Positions 32,286 to 40,494 of a stretch of 64,000 bases of DNA are shown one piece after another (position 1 is the stretch's first letter; each line of letters begins with the position of its first letter). The notes under the pieces are model-generated. The model worked only from the letters and a program-made list of their open reading frames with translations. It made no database searches and had not been told where the DNA came from. The position numbers were made by a program, and so were the translations under genes. This stretch comes from RHKX01 sp963826475 (lineage in GTDB: Bacteria; Actinomycetota; Thermoleophilia; Solirubrobacterales; 70-9), in the NCBI GenBank assembly GCA_963826475.1, contig CAWGXC010000003.1, positions 1,054,001-1,118,000 on the forward strand, read 5' to 3'.

Positions 32286-33497
32286 CTATACTTTACTTTC
32301 TGAAGTACGAGCAAGGGCCGTAGCCAGCGAGCCATTCTCGCTGTCCGCCTCCACCACCGGCCGGCCTTCGGACTCCCAGCGCGCGACCGTCTTGCGCAAC
32401 TGCAGGAAGGCGATCACCCCGGGTGGCAACGGAAGCCAGAAGGCGATCAGGCGATAGATCAGCACGGCGGCGATCACGGTCGAGGCCGGCAGGCCGAAGA
32501 TCACGAAGGCACCGATGAGGCCGCCGTCGACCGCGCCGACGCCCGCGGGGTCGGGCGCCAGGTTGGCGGCCATCCCGACGAAGAACCCCATCACGATCAC
32601 GCCGATCGGGACGGATTCGTCGAAGGCCATGAAACTGGCCCAGAGGATCCCGATGTTGGCTGCCCAGAACCCGATGGCCCCGAGGACCGCCAGGCCGCCC
32701 TTGCGCGGGGTCCGGATGAACCCGAATGCGGTTCGAGTGCCGGTGGCGAGCGTCGCCGGAACGGCGCTCAGCCTCGCGATCAGCTGCATCGGCCGGCTGT
32801 CACCTGAGAAGGTGAGCCTGCCCTGCAGATCACCGGGGATGAGCGCGATCAGGATCACGATGATCGCGACGCCGCCGGCGATCGCGGCGGGCACGACCGT
32901 CACCGAGACGGGCGCCGCGCCGGGCAGAGCGCCGGTGCGCAACAGCACCCCGAAGACGATCACCGCGAGCACGTAGAACGAGTAGAGGACCACGAGGAAC
33001 GCGACCATCCGCCTGGCGGCCTCCGAGCGCCTCATCCCGGCCTTGCGCAACGCCCAGTAGCTGAGCACCACTCCCCCCGCCCCGCCGGCGGACAGCAACC
33101 GTGAGGCGGCGAGTCCCGCCATCGTGATCTGGTAGCTCTCACGCCAGTCGAGGTGCACGAGGTTCTCCCCGATCACCCCGCGGAAGAGGGCCACGTAGGC
33201 GGCGAAGGCGAGCACGTTGAAGCCGACCGCGACGACGAACCACTGCCACTCGCCCTCACCGAACTTGTCGATCGCGTCCTGTAGGCCGATCACGTTCGGC
33301 AGCGCGACGTAGATCGCCCCGAACATCAGCAGGACGATCAGGCCGGTCATGATCAATCGGCGCGGATCCTGGAAGAACGAGGGCTCGGCGTTGTCGTCGA
33401 GGGGAGCGGCAGGGGGGTTCGCCTGCCTAAGCGCGGCCTCCCCGCTCGCCCCCGCCTCTTCGCGATCGCCGTCCCGGAAGCTCGGCATCTCGCGCAT
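32286..33497 (-). CDS. lysylphosphatidylglycerol synthase transmembrane-region (UPF0104) family protein
   Basis: 403 aa from ATG 33497; an in-frame GTG at 33590 would overlap the PAP2 gene by 38 nt and has no RBS. A polar N-terminus of about 50 residues precedes some eight membrane helices. Family signatures: SRLLSAGGAGGVVLSYWALRKAGM and the closing ADPAGVGAVDGGLIGAF. Relatives include the flippase half of MprF and glycolipid-associated membrane proteins. No synthetase (GNAT) domain is attached. It is downstream of the PAP2 gene, so a joint role in phospholipid or glycolipid handling is plausible. Confidence 0.78.
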   Translation of the reverse strand: MREMPSFRDGDREEAGASGEAALRQANPPAAPLDDNAEPSFFQDPRRLIMTGLIVLLMFGAIYVALPNVIGLQDAIDKFGEGEWQWFVVAVGFNVLAFAAYVALFRGVIGENLVHLDWRESYQITMAGLAASRLLSAGGAGGVVLSYWALRKAGMRRSEAARRMVAFLVVLYSFYVLAVIVFGVLLRTGALPGAAPVSVTVVPAAIAGGVAIIVILIALIPGDLQGRLTFSGDSRPMQLIARLSAVPATLATGTRTAFGFIRTPRKGGLAVLGAIGFWAANIGILWASFMAFDESVPIGVIVMGFFVGMAANLAPDPAGVGAVDGGLIGAFVIFGLPASTVIAAVLIYRLIAFWLPLPPGVIAFLQLRKTVARWESEGRPVVEADSENGSLATALARTSESKV

Positions 33498-33552
33498 CCT
33501 CGCAGCCTCAGGCGCAGAACCACGTCCTCGGGGTCGCGGGATCGGGAGATCG

Positions 33553-34515
33553 TCAGGAGTTTGCGATCGACTCGAGCTCTTGGACGGCACGACTGACGGC
33601 CAGCGCGAGGGGCTCGACGAGCGGCTCGCCGAAGCGAACGGTCGCCACCAGCCCCAATCCCGCGATCAGATCGATCACGTAGTGCTCGCCGAGGTAGACG
33701 AGCGCCAAGCCGAGGACGCCGGCGTAGGTCCAGCCGACGACGCCGGCCTTCGGGTTCGACTCCGTGAGCAGCATCGCCGCCAGGACCGACGCTCCGAAGT
33801 GGAGCGAGGGCATCGCCGCCCAGGGGTTGCCGTCGACGGAGTCGTAGAGCCGTGGCCATGCCCGCCCCCAGGTCTCCTCGCCGACCTCGAGCATCCGGCG
33901 GTGGATCTTGTCGTCGCCGGTGTAGCCGTTGGCGGCTGCCCACCACGGCGGCGCCGTCGGGACCGCGATGTATGTGGCGCAGCCGATGTCGAAGGCGCCC
34001 GCCATCTGCCGGGCGGCGCGAACGAAGGCCTTGTCGTCCTTGGCGAGGATGTAGATCAGGCAGAGGTGCGGCTCGAAGAACCACGCCCAATGGGCGAACG
34101 TCAGCGCCCGATCGAGCACGCTGACCGGCTTCTCCGGTCTCATCAGCAGATCCTGCAGCCGGGTGTTGGGGAGCCTGCCCAGGCCGATCGCCCGATCGAT
34201 GCGAATCGGATAGCGAATCTTGAGACGCCTTCGCAGGGCATCGGGGTCGTCGTAGGGGAGCTCGTGAACCATGATGAACGCCCACATCTGCTGGGCGAAG
34301 AGCAGGGCGTCTCGTACCTTCGTCCGGGGTCGCAGAATCGCGTGGGCGAACGGCCCGGCGGCGGTCGCCGCGAACGTGGCCGACGCCGGGATCCGGCAGC
34401 GGCGGCGCAGCAGCGGCACCACGAACGACGCCACGATCGTCGCCTTCGCGGCGCCGCGGAGGACCGGTCGCACTCGCGAGGGCCGTTGGCGTTTTCCGGG
34501 AACCCTCAGCTTCAA
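33553..34515 (-). CDS. PAP2 superfamily phosphatase (inositolphosphotransferase-like)
   Basis: 320 aa, about six membrane segments. The PAP2 active-site blocks are AMPSLHFGASV (C2, with the general-acid His) and YLGEHYVIDLIAG (C3, with the nucleophilic His). The first block (KxxxxxxRP) is not clearly present. The layout resembles the PAP2_3 group that includes inositol-phosphate transferases. Start is TTG 34515, with TATACT 9 nt upstream. Confidence 0.8.
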   Translation of the reverse strand: MKLRVPGKRQRPSRVRPVLRGAAKATIVASFVVPLLRRRCRIPASATFAATAAGPFAHAILRPRTKVRDALLFAQQMWAFIMVHELPYDDPDALRRRLKIRYPIRIDRAIGLGRLPNTRLQDLLMRPEKPVSVLDRALTFAHWAWFFEPHLCLIYILAKDDKAFVRAARQMAGAFDIGCATYIAVPTAPPWWAAANGYTGDDKIHRRMLEVGEETWGRAWPRLYDSVDGNPWAAMPSLHFGASVLAAMLLTESNPKAGVVGWTYAGVLGLALVYLGEHYVIDLIAGLGLVATVRFGEPLVEPLALAVSRAVQELESIANS

Positions 34516-34524
34516 GGCGCCGCG

Positions 34525-34530
34525 AGTATA
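34525..34530 (-). promoter_or_regulatory. -10 element for PAP2 gene
   Basis: TATACT on the minus strand, 9 nt before TTG 34515; the best consensus match of the start-proximal set. Confidence 0.5.
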
Positions 34531-34629
34531 GGAGCCGACGGGAGTCCGAGAGCCTCCTCCAAGGGGCGTTGAAGCATCGAAACCAGGTGCCCGGCGATGC
34601 CCATCCGGGCATCCCGCGTGCCGCCCCCC

Positions 34630-34635
34630 TAGAAT
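34630..34635 (+). promoter_or_regulatory. -10 element for the oxidase-like pair
   Basis: TAGAAT, 9 nt before TTG 34645; probably drives the operon 34645-37316 and perhaps ctaB. Confidence 0.45.
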
Positions 34636-34644
34636 GGCGCCCGC

Positions 34645-35478
34645 TTGCAGGGTCCGCGCAGAAGAGCCTTCATCCCCGCCGCCGCGCTCAGCGTGGGTGG
34701 CCTGTTCGTCGTGCCGACGACGGCGCTCGCCGACGTGCTCGCTCCGGACGCCCCCGCCTCCTCCGGCGCCACCGCCGCCCAGACGATGTACTACGTGATG
34801 GGCGCGCTCGGACTGCTCGTCTCGCTGGGCGTGCTCGTCACGATCGTGCGCGCCGTCCGCTCCTCCCGTGGGCGCGACGCCGAGGCGGCAAGACGCACCC
34901 GCGGCACCATCGGGGTTCAGCGTCGCGTCGGCTTCGGCCTGGGGGCCGCCGTTCTGGTCATCTTCATAGTCGGAATCGTCTTCACCGAGCGCGCCCGCTC
35001 CGTCGACGCCTCGGAGTCAGGCGCCAAGCCGATCACGATCCAGGTCGACGGCCAGCAGTGGCTGTGGCGCTACGAGTACCCGCCGGCTGCCGACGCCTCC
35101 GCCGACGGCTTCAACACCGACCAGCCCTACAGCTACTACGACCTCGTGATCCCGGTCGATACGCCCGTCACGCTCGAGGTCAGCTCAACCGACGTCCTAC
35201 ACCGTTGGTGGGTGCCGGCCCTCACGAAGCCCATCGAAGCCGTGCCCGGCGACACCAATGCGGCCACCTTCGTTCCCGATGAGATCGGCACCTACTACGG
35301 TCGCTCGACCGCCTACTCGGGTCAGGGCTACGCAACCATGCGCACCGCCGTCGAGGTCGTCTCCGAGGAGGACTACCAGGCGTTCTTGAAGCAGCGCACG
35401 GCGGACATCAAGGCAGCGAGGGATGCCGTCCAGTCGCGGGTCGATGACGGCACCGCACCGGGAGTGGCGCTTCGATGA
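34645..35478 (+). CDS. cytochrome c oxidase subunit II-like protein lacking the CuA site
   Basis: 277 aa. A basic N-terminus and a cleavable-looking hydrophobic segment, two membrane helices (about 45-70 and 95-115), then a cupredoxin-like domain (QQWLWRYEYP, STDVLHRWWVP, PDEIGTYYG). Aligned by eye with the canonical subunit II at 44899-45702, the CuA loop CTELCGWGHATM becomes STAYSGQGYATM. Thus both bridging cysteines are Ser (S221, S225), the Glu is Ala223 and the His is Tyr229; only H186 and M232 remain. It cannot hold a normal CuA and should not accept electrons from cytochrome c. Its stop overlaps the subunit I-like start by 4 nt, so the two are a unit. Confidence 0.85.
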   Translation: MQGPRRRAFIPAAALSVGGLFVVPTTALADVLAPDAPASSGATAAQTMYYVMGALGLLVSLGVLVTIVRAVRSSRGRDAEAARRTRGTIGVQRRVGFGLGAAVLVIFIVGIVFTERARSVDASESGAKPITIQVDGQQWLWRYEYPPAADASADGFNTDQPYSYYDLVIPVDTPVTLEVSSTDVLHRWWVPALTKPIEAVPGDTNAATFVPDEIGTYYGRSTAYSGQGYATMRTAVEVVSEEDYQAFLKQRTADIKAARDAVQSRVDDGTAPGVALR

Positions 35479-37316
35479 CTCCCCCAGTTCAGGGCACCGC
35501 GCGACCCGAGGTCGTCAGCGAGCAGATTCCCCGCCGCCGGCCCGGGTGGATCGAGTTGGCGACGAGCTCAGATCACAAGGACGTCGGCCGGATGTTCGTG
35601 GCCACCTCCCTGTTCTTCGCGGCGGTCGCACTCACCGAGCTGGTGATGATGCGCTTGCAGCTCGCGGTTCCCGACAACACCCTGATCCGCCCCGAGATCT
35701 TCGACCGCCTGCTGTCGGCCTACGGCGTCACCGCGCTGCTCCTCTTCGCCCTGCCGCTCGCGATCGGGCTCTTCTCACACGTCGTGCCCCTGCAGATCGG
35801 TGCCCGTGGGATGGTCCTGCCTCGCCTGCATCACCTCTCCTACTGGCTCTACCTCTTCGGCGGCGTGACCATCTACGCCAGCTTCCTCTACCGCCCCTCC
35901 GAGGGCGGGACGATCGCCCTCACGCCGCTCTCCGACCTGCCGTTCCTCGCCGGCCGCGGCGTCGACGCCTGGCTGATCGGGGTCGGGCTCATCCTGCTCG
36001 GCTTCCTCGCGTTCTCGGTCGCGATGATCGCCACCGTCCGGACCAGCCGGTCCCCGGGCATGGTGTGGCGCCGGGTACCGCTCTTCTCCTGGTCGGCCAC
36101 CGTCGTCAGCTACACGCTGCTGGTCGTCGGCTCGGTGATGCTCGCTGCGATCTCGATGCTCGTCATCGACCGGCACTTCGGGGGGGTCTTCTTCGTCCCC
36201 GGCGATGACGGCTCGCCGCTGCTCTACGAGCACCTCAGCTCGATCTTCCTCGCCGGCGCCTATATCTCGGTCGTCGTCGCCGCCATCGGGTCGATCTCGG
36301 AGATCCTCCCGACCTTCTCTCGCCAGCCGCATTTCGGCCAGGGCACGATTGCCGGCTCGATCGCTGCCCTCGCCGTCTTCGCCGTCCTCGCCTGGATGCA
36401 GAACATGTACTCGGCGCCGATTCCGATGGGGGTCCTCTACTTCGCGATGTTCATGGCGCTGGCGGCCGCGATCCCATTCGGCCTGATCCTCTTCAACTGG
36501 ATCGCGACGCTCAGCGGCGGCGAGATCTCGATGCGCTCGCCGATGCGCTTCGCGCTGGGGGCGATCGTCTTCTTGGTCGTCGGCCTCAGCGGTGAGCTGG
36601 CCCAGTCGGTCATCCCGGTCGGCTGGCAGGTCGCGAACACCGGGGTGGCCTGGGGCGATACGCACTTCGCGCTGATCGGCGGCGGCGTCCTCGGCGGCTT
36701 CGCCGGCCTGCACTACTGGTTCCCGAAGCTCAGCGGCAGGCTGATGGGCGAGTCGCTCGGGCGGATCTCGTTCTGGGCGATCGTCGCCGGTGGGCTGCTG
36801 CTCATCGTGCCGACGCAGATCGCCGGCCTCCAGGGAATGCCAACCGACGTCTACAAGTTCTACGGCGACACCGGGATGAGCCTCGTAAACGCGCTGGCGA
36901 CGATCGGCAGCGTCATCTTCGCAATCGGCTTCCTGACGACCATGGCCAACGCCGCCTCCAGCTACACCCGCGGGGTCGAGGTCGGTCCCGATCCGTGGGG
37001 CGGCAGCACGCTGGAGTGGTTCACGCTCTCCCCTCCACCCGCACACAACTTCGACCTGGTCCCCGACGTCCGCAGCGCCGAACCGCTGCTCGACATCCGC
37101 GAGGCGATCAGAAGCCGCAACACGCGCTGGACGCCACCCCCGGCCCTTCCGCCCGACCGCGAGCCGGAGCCGGTCGCCGCGGGCTCGTCCGAGTCGGGCA
37201 CGGCCCCCATCCAGGAGGAGCCGACATCGGCCGGCGGCGATGCGGATTCAGGCGCCTCCGTCGCGGACACCGCCGTCGACAGCTCCGAAGACGAGAACGA
37301 CCGCCCGGTAGCCTGA
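35475..37316 (+). CDS. heme-copper oxidase subunit I-like protein lacking heme and CuB ligands
   Basis: 613 aa, about twelve membrane helices plus a 70-residue acidic tail. Fold signatures survive: SSDHKDVGRMF, PLQIGARGMVLPRL, PLLYEHL, NWIATLSGG, HYWFPKLSGR, DPWGGSTLEWFTLSPPP. By eye alignment to the ctaD product at 42944-44879, the low-spin heme His is Tyr83, the CuB His of HPxxY is Ala260 and its Tyr is Ile264. The CuB His pair is Gln309-Asn310, the high-spin heme His is Asp395, and only His397 is kept. The K-channel Lys is Ile338 and the D-channel Asp is Gly112. It should therefore not reduce oxygen. Possible roles are an assembly or scaffold subunit, or an unrelated transport function. 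Confidence 0.85.
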   Translation: MTPPVQGTARPEVVSEQIPRRRPGWIELATSSDHKDVGRMFVATSLFFAAVALTELVMMRLQLAVPDNTLIRPEIFDRLLSAYGVTALLLFALPLAIGLFSHVVPLQIGARGMVLPRLHHLSYWLYLFGGVTIYASFLYRPSEGGTIALTPLSDLPFLAGRGVDAWLIGVGLILLGFLAFSVAMIATVRTSRSPGMVWRRVPLFSWSATVVSYTLLVVGSVMLAAISMLVIDRHFGGVFFVPGDDGSPLLYEHLSSIFLAGAYISVVVAAIGSISEILPTFSRQPHFGQGTIAGSIAALAVFAVLAWMQNMYSAPIPMGVLYFAMFMALAAAIPFGLILFNWIATLSGGEISMRSPMRFALGAIVFLVVGLSGELAQSVIPVGWQVANTGVAWGDTHFALIGGGVLGGFAGLHYWFPKLSGRLMGESLGRISFWAIVAGGLLLIVPTQIAGLQGMPTDVYKFYGDTGMSLVNALATIGSVIFAIGFLTTMANAASSYTRGVEVGPDPWGGSTLEWFTLSPPPAHNFDLVPDVRSAEPLLDIREAIRSRNTRWTPPPALPPDREPEPVAAGSSESGTAPIQEEPTSAGGDADSGASVADTAVDSSEDENDRPVA

Positions 37317-37468
37317 ACGCCACGCGCGCATCCGCGATGGGCGGAGGCGCCCGGGCAACCACCCGGCTCCGAGGCCCGCTCACCGCAATGGCAACCTCCC
37401 AACAGCTCACACCGAACCCGCGACGCCGACCGGCCTGCACCGGCGGCTCGGGCGCGTAGGACGTCCCG

Positions 37469-38443
37469 GTGGAATCCTCGGCCGGAGTAGCGGAGCGTGG
37501 CGGCGTCCAGCGTCCCTCGGGAGGGCGCAGCACCCGTCGCAGCGCTGCGGGCAGTCCCCGCCTCGCCGCGGTCACGCCTCTCGCTCACGTTCGCGACTAC
37601 CTGGCGCTGACCAAGCCGCGAATCATCTCCCTGCTCCTCTGGACGACGGTGATGACGATGATCGTCGCCCGACCGAGCGGCCTCAGCTTCGCGACCGTGC
37701 TCTGGACCTGCCTCGGCGGCTACCTGGCCGCGGGCGGAGCGGGCGCGATCAACCACTACATCGACCGCGACGTCGATGCCCGCATGTCGAGGACCAGCGA
37801 GCGGCCACTCGTGGCGGGGCGGATCGAGCCGGTTCACGGCCTCGTCTTCGGCATCGCACTCGGCGCCCTGGCGACGATCCAACTGGCGATCACCGTGAAC
37901 GCCCTCGCGGCCGTCCTGGCTCTCTCCGGACTGCTCGGTTACGTCTTCATCTACACGGCTTGGCTGAAGCGCCGCACGCCGCAGAACATCGTCATCGGCG
38001 GCGCGGCCGGAGCGATTCCGCCGCTCGTCGGGTGGGCTGCCGCCACCGGCGGGCTGACGCTCGACGCGCTCTACCCGTTCGCCATCGTCTTCCTCTGGAC
38101 CCCTCCGCACTTCTGGGCGCTTGCGCTGCTGATCTCCGACGACTACGAGCGGACGGGCGTGCCCATGCTTCCGGTCGTCCGCGGCGAGAGCTTCACGCGC
38201 AGCCGGATCCTCGCCTATTCCGGAGCCCTCGTCGCCTTCACGATCCTGCCGTTCGTGACCGGCATGCTCGGCGCCGTCTACCTGGCGGCGGCGATCCTGC
38301 TCGGGGGCGCGTTCGTCGGCCTCGCCGCCCGCCTGCTTGCAAATCCCTCGAAGCGAGCCGCCCTGCAGCTCTACCTGACGTCGCTGGCATACCTCTTCCT
38401 GCTGTTCGGCGCGATGGCGGCGGACCGCCTGATCGCCGTCTGA
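37469..38443 (+). CDS. ctaB: protoheme IX farnesyltransferase (heme O synthase)
   Basis: 324 aa. UbiA-type prenyltransferase with eight or nine membrane helices. NHYIDRDVDARMSRT is the first Asp-rich motif (about 92-106), and DDYERTGVPMLPVVRG the second polar loop. LTKPRIISLLLWTT at the N-terminus is typical of CtaB. It adds a farnesyl group to heme B, needed for the heme A or O of the oxidase at 41.4-45.7 kb. It lies 152 nt after the oxidase-like subunit I gene; GTG start at 37469. Confidence 0.92.
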   Translation: MESSAGVAERGGVQRPSGGRSTRRSAAGSPRLAAVTPLAHVRDYLALTKPRIISLLLWTTVMTMIVARPSGLSFATVLWTCLGGYLAAGGAGAINHYIDRDVDARMSRTSERPLVAGRIEPVHGLVFGIALGALATIQLAITVNALAAVLALSGLLGYVFIYTAWLKRRTPQNIVIGGAAGAIPPLVGWAAATGGLTLDALYPFAIVFLWTPPHFWALALLISDDYERTGVPMLPVVRGESFTRSRILAYSGALVAFTILPFVTGMLGAVYLAAAILLGGAFVGLAARLLANPSKRAALQLYLTSLAYLFLLFGAMAADRLIAV

Positions 38444-38459
38444 GGGATAATCACCGACA

Positions 38460-38573
38460 GTGGACCGCCTCCGAGCAAACAACAACATCCGCGTCGCCTT
38501 CGGTGCCGCCGCGATCGCGCTCTTCGTCTTCGCCCTGACGTTCTACGTCGCCGTCCTCTACGTCGGCGGCTGA
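38460..38573 (+). CDS. 37-residue single-span membrane protein
   Basis: GTG start 16 nt after ctaB. The peptide has a polar N-terminus (VDRLRANNNIR) and one hydrophobic helix from about residue 12 to 36. It lies between ctaB and the next small gene with only 7 nt to the latter. Size and context suggest a small oxidase-associated subunit, but nothing in the sequence proves it. Confidence 0.5.
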   Translation: MDRLRANNNIRVAFGAAAIALFVFALTFYVAVLYVGG

Positions 38574-38580
38574 GCTCCTG

Positions 38581-38853
38581 ATGGCCCCCGTCAGCGGAAC
38601 CGAGCCGACCGAGCTGATCTACCTGCCGAGCAGCTCCTGGGCGCCCGTCATCGTGGCCGCCGGAGTCGCTCTGCTCGCCGCCGGAACATTCATGGGCTGG
38701 TTTCTGTGGCTCGTCGGGGGATTCGTCCTCTTCCTCGGTGCGCGATCGTGGTGGCGAACGTCGAACGACGAGGTTTCACGCATGCGCCGAGAGCAGCGCA
38801 CGGACACCGCGGTTCTGCCGGCGGACCCCATCCCGGCGCGCCCATCTCACTGA
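38581..38853 (+). CDS. cytochrome c oxidase subunit IV-like small membrane protein
   Basis: 90 aa. LPSSSWAPVIVAAGVALLAAG followed by a second hydrophobic span (GWFLWLVGGFVLFLGARSWW) matches the two-helix pattern of small oxidase subunits (the hxPxxSxxP-type start of the first helix). A charged C-terminal tail follows. It completes the run 34645-38853; whether it serves the canonical oxidase or the ligand-less pair is open. Confidence 0.55.
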   Translation: MAPVSGTEPTELIYLPSSSWAPVIVAAGVALLAAGTFMGWFLWLVGGFVLFLGARSWWRTSNDEVSRMRREQRTDTAVLPADPIPARPSH

Positions 38854-38950
38854 CGAGACTGCGAGCCCGCTGATCAAGGAAGAGTCCGGCGGCGCGGCCT
38901 TTTCTGGCCGCGAGCTGGACGATGACGCCGAGCAGCGGCCTCGCAGGCCG

Positions 38951-39352
38951 TCAGTCTCTCGTCATGGCCGACGTGGCGCCGTCGCTGACCCAGACGCGCA
39001 TGATGTCGCGCATCGAGAGCACGCCGACGAGCTCACCATGCTCAACCACCAGCAAGTGGCGGATCCTGCGGTTCGCCATCTCGGACGCCGCACGCTCGAG
39101 GCTCCAGTCCGGTGCGGCCGTGATCACCGAGTCGCTCATGTGATCGCCGACGCGTTGCTCGTCGGGGCTCTCGCCGCGCCCGACCGACAGCAGCACGTCG
39201 CGCTCGCTGATCACCCGCGGGCCTTGACCGTCCTCGTCGATGACGATCGCTGCCCCCACGCGCTTCTCGCCCATCTTCCGAGCCGCCTCCCGCAGCGTAT
39301 GTCCCGGCCCCACGGTCAAAACGACGTCCGACATTCCTTCCCGCACTTCCAT
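38951..39352 (-). CDS. CBS-domain pair protein
   Basis: 133 aa, two CBS motifs in tandem. The first is about 8-60 (VGPGHTLREAARKMGEKRVGAAIVIDEDG, SERDVL) and the second about 72-125 (SVITAAPDWSLERAASEMANRRIRHLLVVEHGELVGVLSMRDIM). Such stand-alone pairs bind adenosine nucleotides and act as energy sensors. ATG 39352 has a GAGG 8 nt upstream; an inner ATG at 39334 is possible. Confidence 0.85.
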   Translation of the reverse strand: MEVREGMSDVVLTVGPGHTLREAARKMGEKRVGAAIVIDEDGQGPRVISERDVLLSVGRGESPDEQRVGDHMSDSVITAAPDWSLERAASEMANRRIRHLLVVEHGELVGVLSMRDIMRVWVSDGATSAMTRD

Positions 39353-39466
39353 TGGGCGCCTCAGTCCTCCTACTTGGTCCAGCCGCCGCGGAGGCGGTCA
39401 TTGTGACGATCCGCTCAACCTTATCCCATGCCTCGACCGTCCCGTTCGGCCAACCTCCCGGACAGA

Positions 39467-39472
39467 TAGGAT
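39467..39472 (+). promoter_or_regulatory. -10 element, leaderless, for cytochrome c gene
   Basis: TAGGAT, 7 nt before GTG 39480. Confidence 0.45.
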
Positions 39473-39479
39473 TCGCGCC

Positions 39480-40181
39480 GTGACCACCTCTCGGATCAAG
39501 GGCCTCGCGCTTGCGACACTCAGCGCGACGGCCATCCTCGCGCTCGGCGGCTGCGGCTCCGGCAACGCGGATCTCGCGAAGGGGCGCCTGCTGTTCACGC
39601 AGAAATGCGGTACCTGTCACGCGCTGGCCGAGGCGGGCACGAGCGCCGCGATCGGGCCGAACCTCGACGCATCCTTCGCCGCGGGGCGAAATGCCGGCCA
39701 GGACGGCGCCACGATCGCGGGAGTCGTCAGAGCGCAGATCGAGAACCCGCGCGCCACCGATGAGTCCAATCCCACCTACATGCCCGCCGGTCTGCTGGAA
39801 GGCCAGGACGCCAACGACGTTGCCGAGTACATCGGTTCGGTGGCCGGCGTTCCGGGGATCGCACCCCCGACCGTCCCCGGCGGCCCGGGAGCTCAGGTCT
39901 TCGCCAACAACGGATGCGGCGCATGCCACACGCTCGCCGCCGCGGGGAGCGGTGGCCAGAGTGGCCCGAACCTCGACGAGGTCCTGCCCGGTGACAGCCC
40001 GTCAATGATCAAGACCAGCATCGTGAACCCCGGAGCCAAGATCGAGGCGGGCTTCTCCAACATCATGCCCGCCAACTTCGGAACCTCGATCCCGCCTGAC
40101 GACCTGACCGCTCTCGTCAAGTACCTGTCGGACAACGCCGGCAAGACCAAGGGCGCCCCCGGCAGCGCCTCCGCGCCCTAA
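39480..40181 (+). CDS. diheme cytochrome c lipoprotein
   Basis: 233 aa from GTG 39480. The signal peptide ends in a lipobox (LALGGC, Cys25), so it is probably membrane-anchored on the outer face. Two cytochrome c domains follow with heme sites CGTCH (43-47) and CGACH (146-150). Candidate axial Met residues are in NPTYMPAG and NIMPANFG. It is a likely electron donor to the canonical CuA-containing oxidase at 41.4-45.7 kb. Its 3' end overlaps the convergent gene by 4 nt. Confidence 0.88.
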   Translation: MTTSRIKGLALATLSATAILALGGCGSGNADLAKGRLLFTQKCGTCHALAEAGTSAAIGPNLDASFAAGRNAGQDGATIAGVVRAQIENPRATDESNPTYMPAGLLEGQDANDVAEYIGSVAGVPGIAPPTVPGGPGAQVFANNGCGACHTLAAAGSGGQSGPNLDEVLPGDSPSMIKTSIVNPGAKIEAGFSNIMPANFGTSIPPDDLTALVKYLSDNAGKTKGAPGSASAP

Positions 40182-40423
40182 CCCGTCGGCGGTTCCTCCC
40201 CGGGACCATCCTCCTCGCGCTCGCCCAGGCCGACGCGAAGCCAGCCGATCGTCTTCCAAGCCGCGAGCGCGAGCGCGATCAGGGCGAGCGCGACTCCCAG
40301 CCAGGTACCGATCAGCTCAGCGGCCGCGATGACGATCGCCGCAGCGATCACGATGATCACCAGGACCCTGAAGGCGTCCGCCTCCGAGCGGAATGGATTA
40401 CGCATCTCCTCTGGCTCGGGCAT
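40178..40423 (-). CDS. hypothetical two-helix membrane protein
   Basis: 81 aa. A polar N-terminus (MPEPEEMRNPFRSEADAFR), two close hydrophobic spans (about 20-36 and 40-57), then an acidic tail. No family recognised. Length and position between respiratory genes suggest, weakly, an accessory role. Confidence 0.55.
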   Translation of the reverse strand: MPEPEEMRNPFRSEADAFRVLVIIVIAAAIVIAAAELIGTWLGVALALIALALAAWKTIGWLRVGLGEREEDGPGEEPPTG

Positions 40424-40482
40424 GACCGGGATCTTCGCAGGCCCATGGGGCCGGCTCCTCGTTTCGGTCAGAACCGGTCATC

Positions 40483-40488
40483 TAGGTT
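40483..40488 (+). promoter_or_regulatory. -10 element, leaderless, for gene at 40495
   Basis: TAGGTT, 6 nt before the ATG. Confidence 0.4.
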
Positions 40489-40494
40489 GTCGGC

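Noticed and set aside
34645..37316. Oxidase-like pair as a quinol oxidase or NO reductase
   Set aside because: Both retain the heme ligands in subunit I (NO reductases also keep His ligands for the non-heme metal); here nearly all are replaced.
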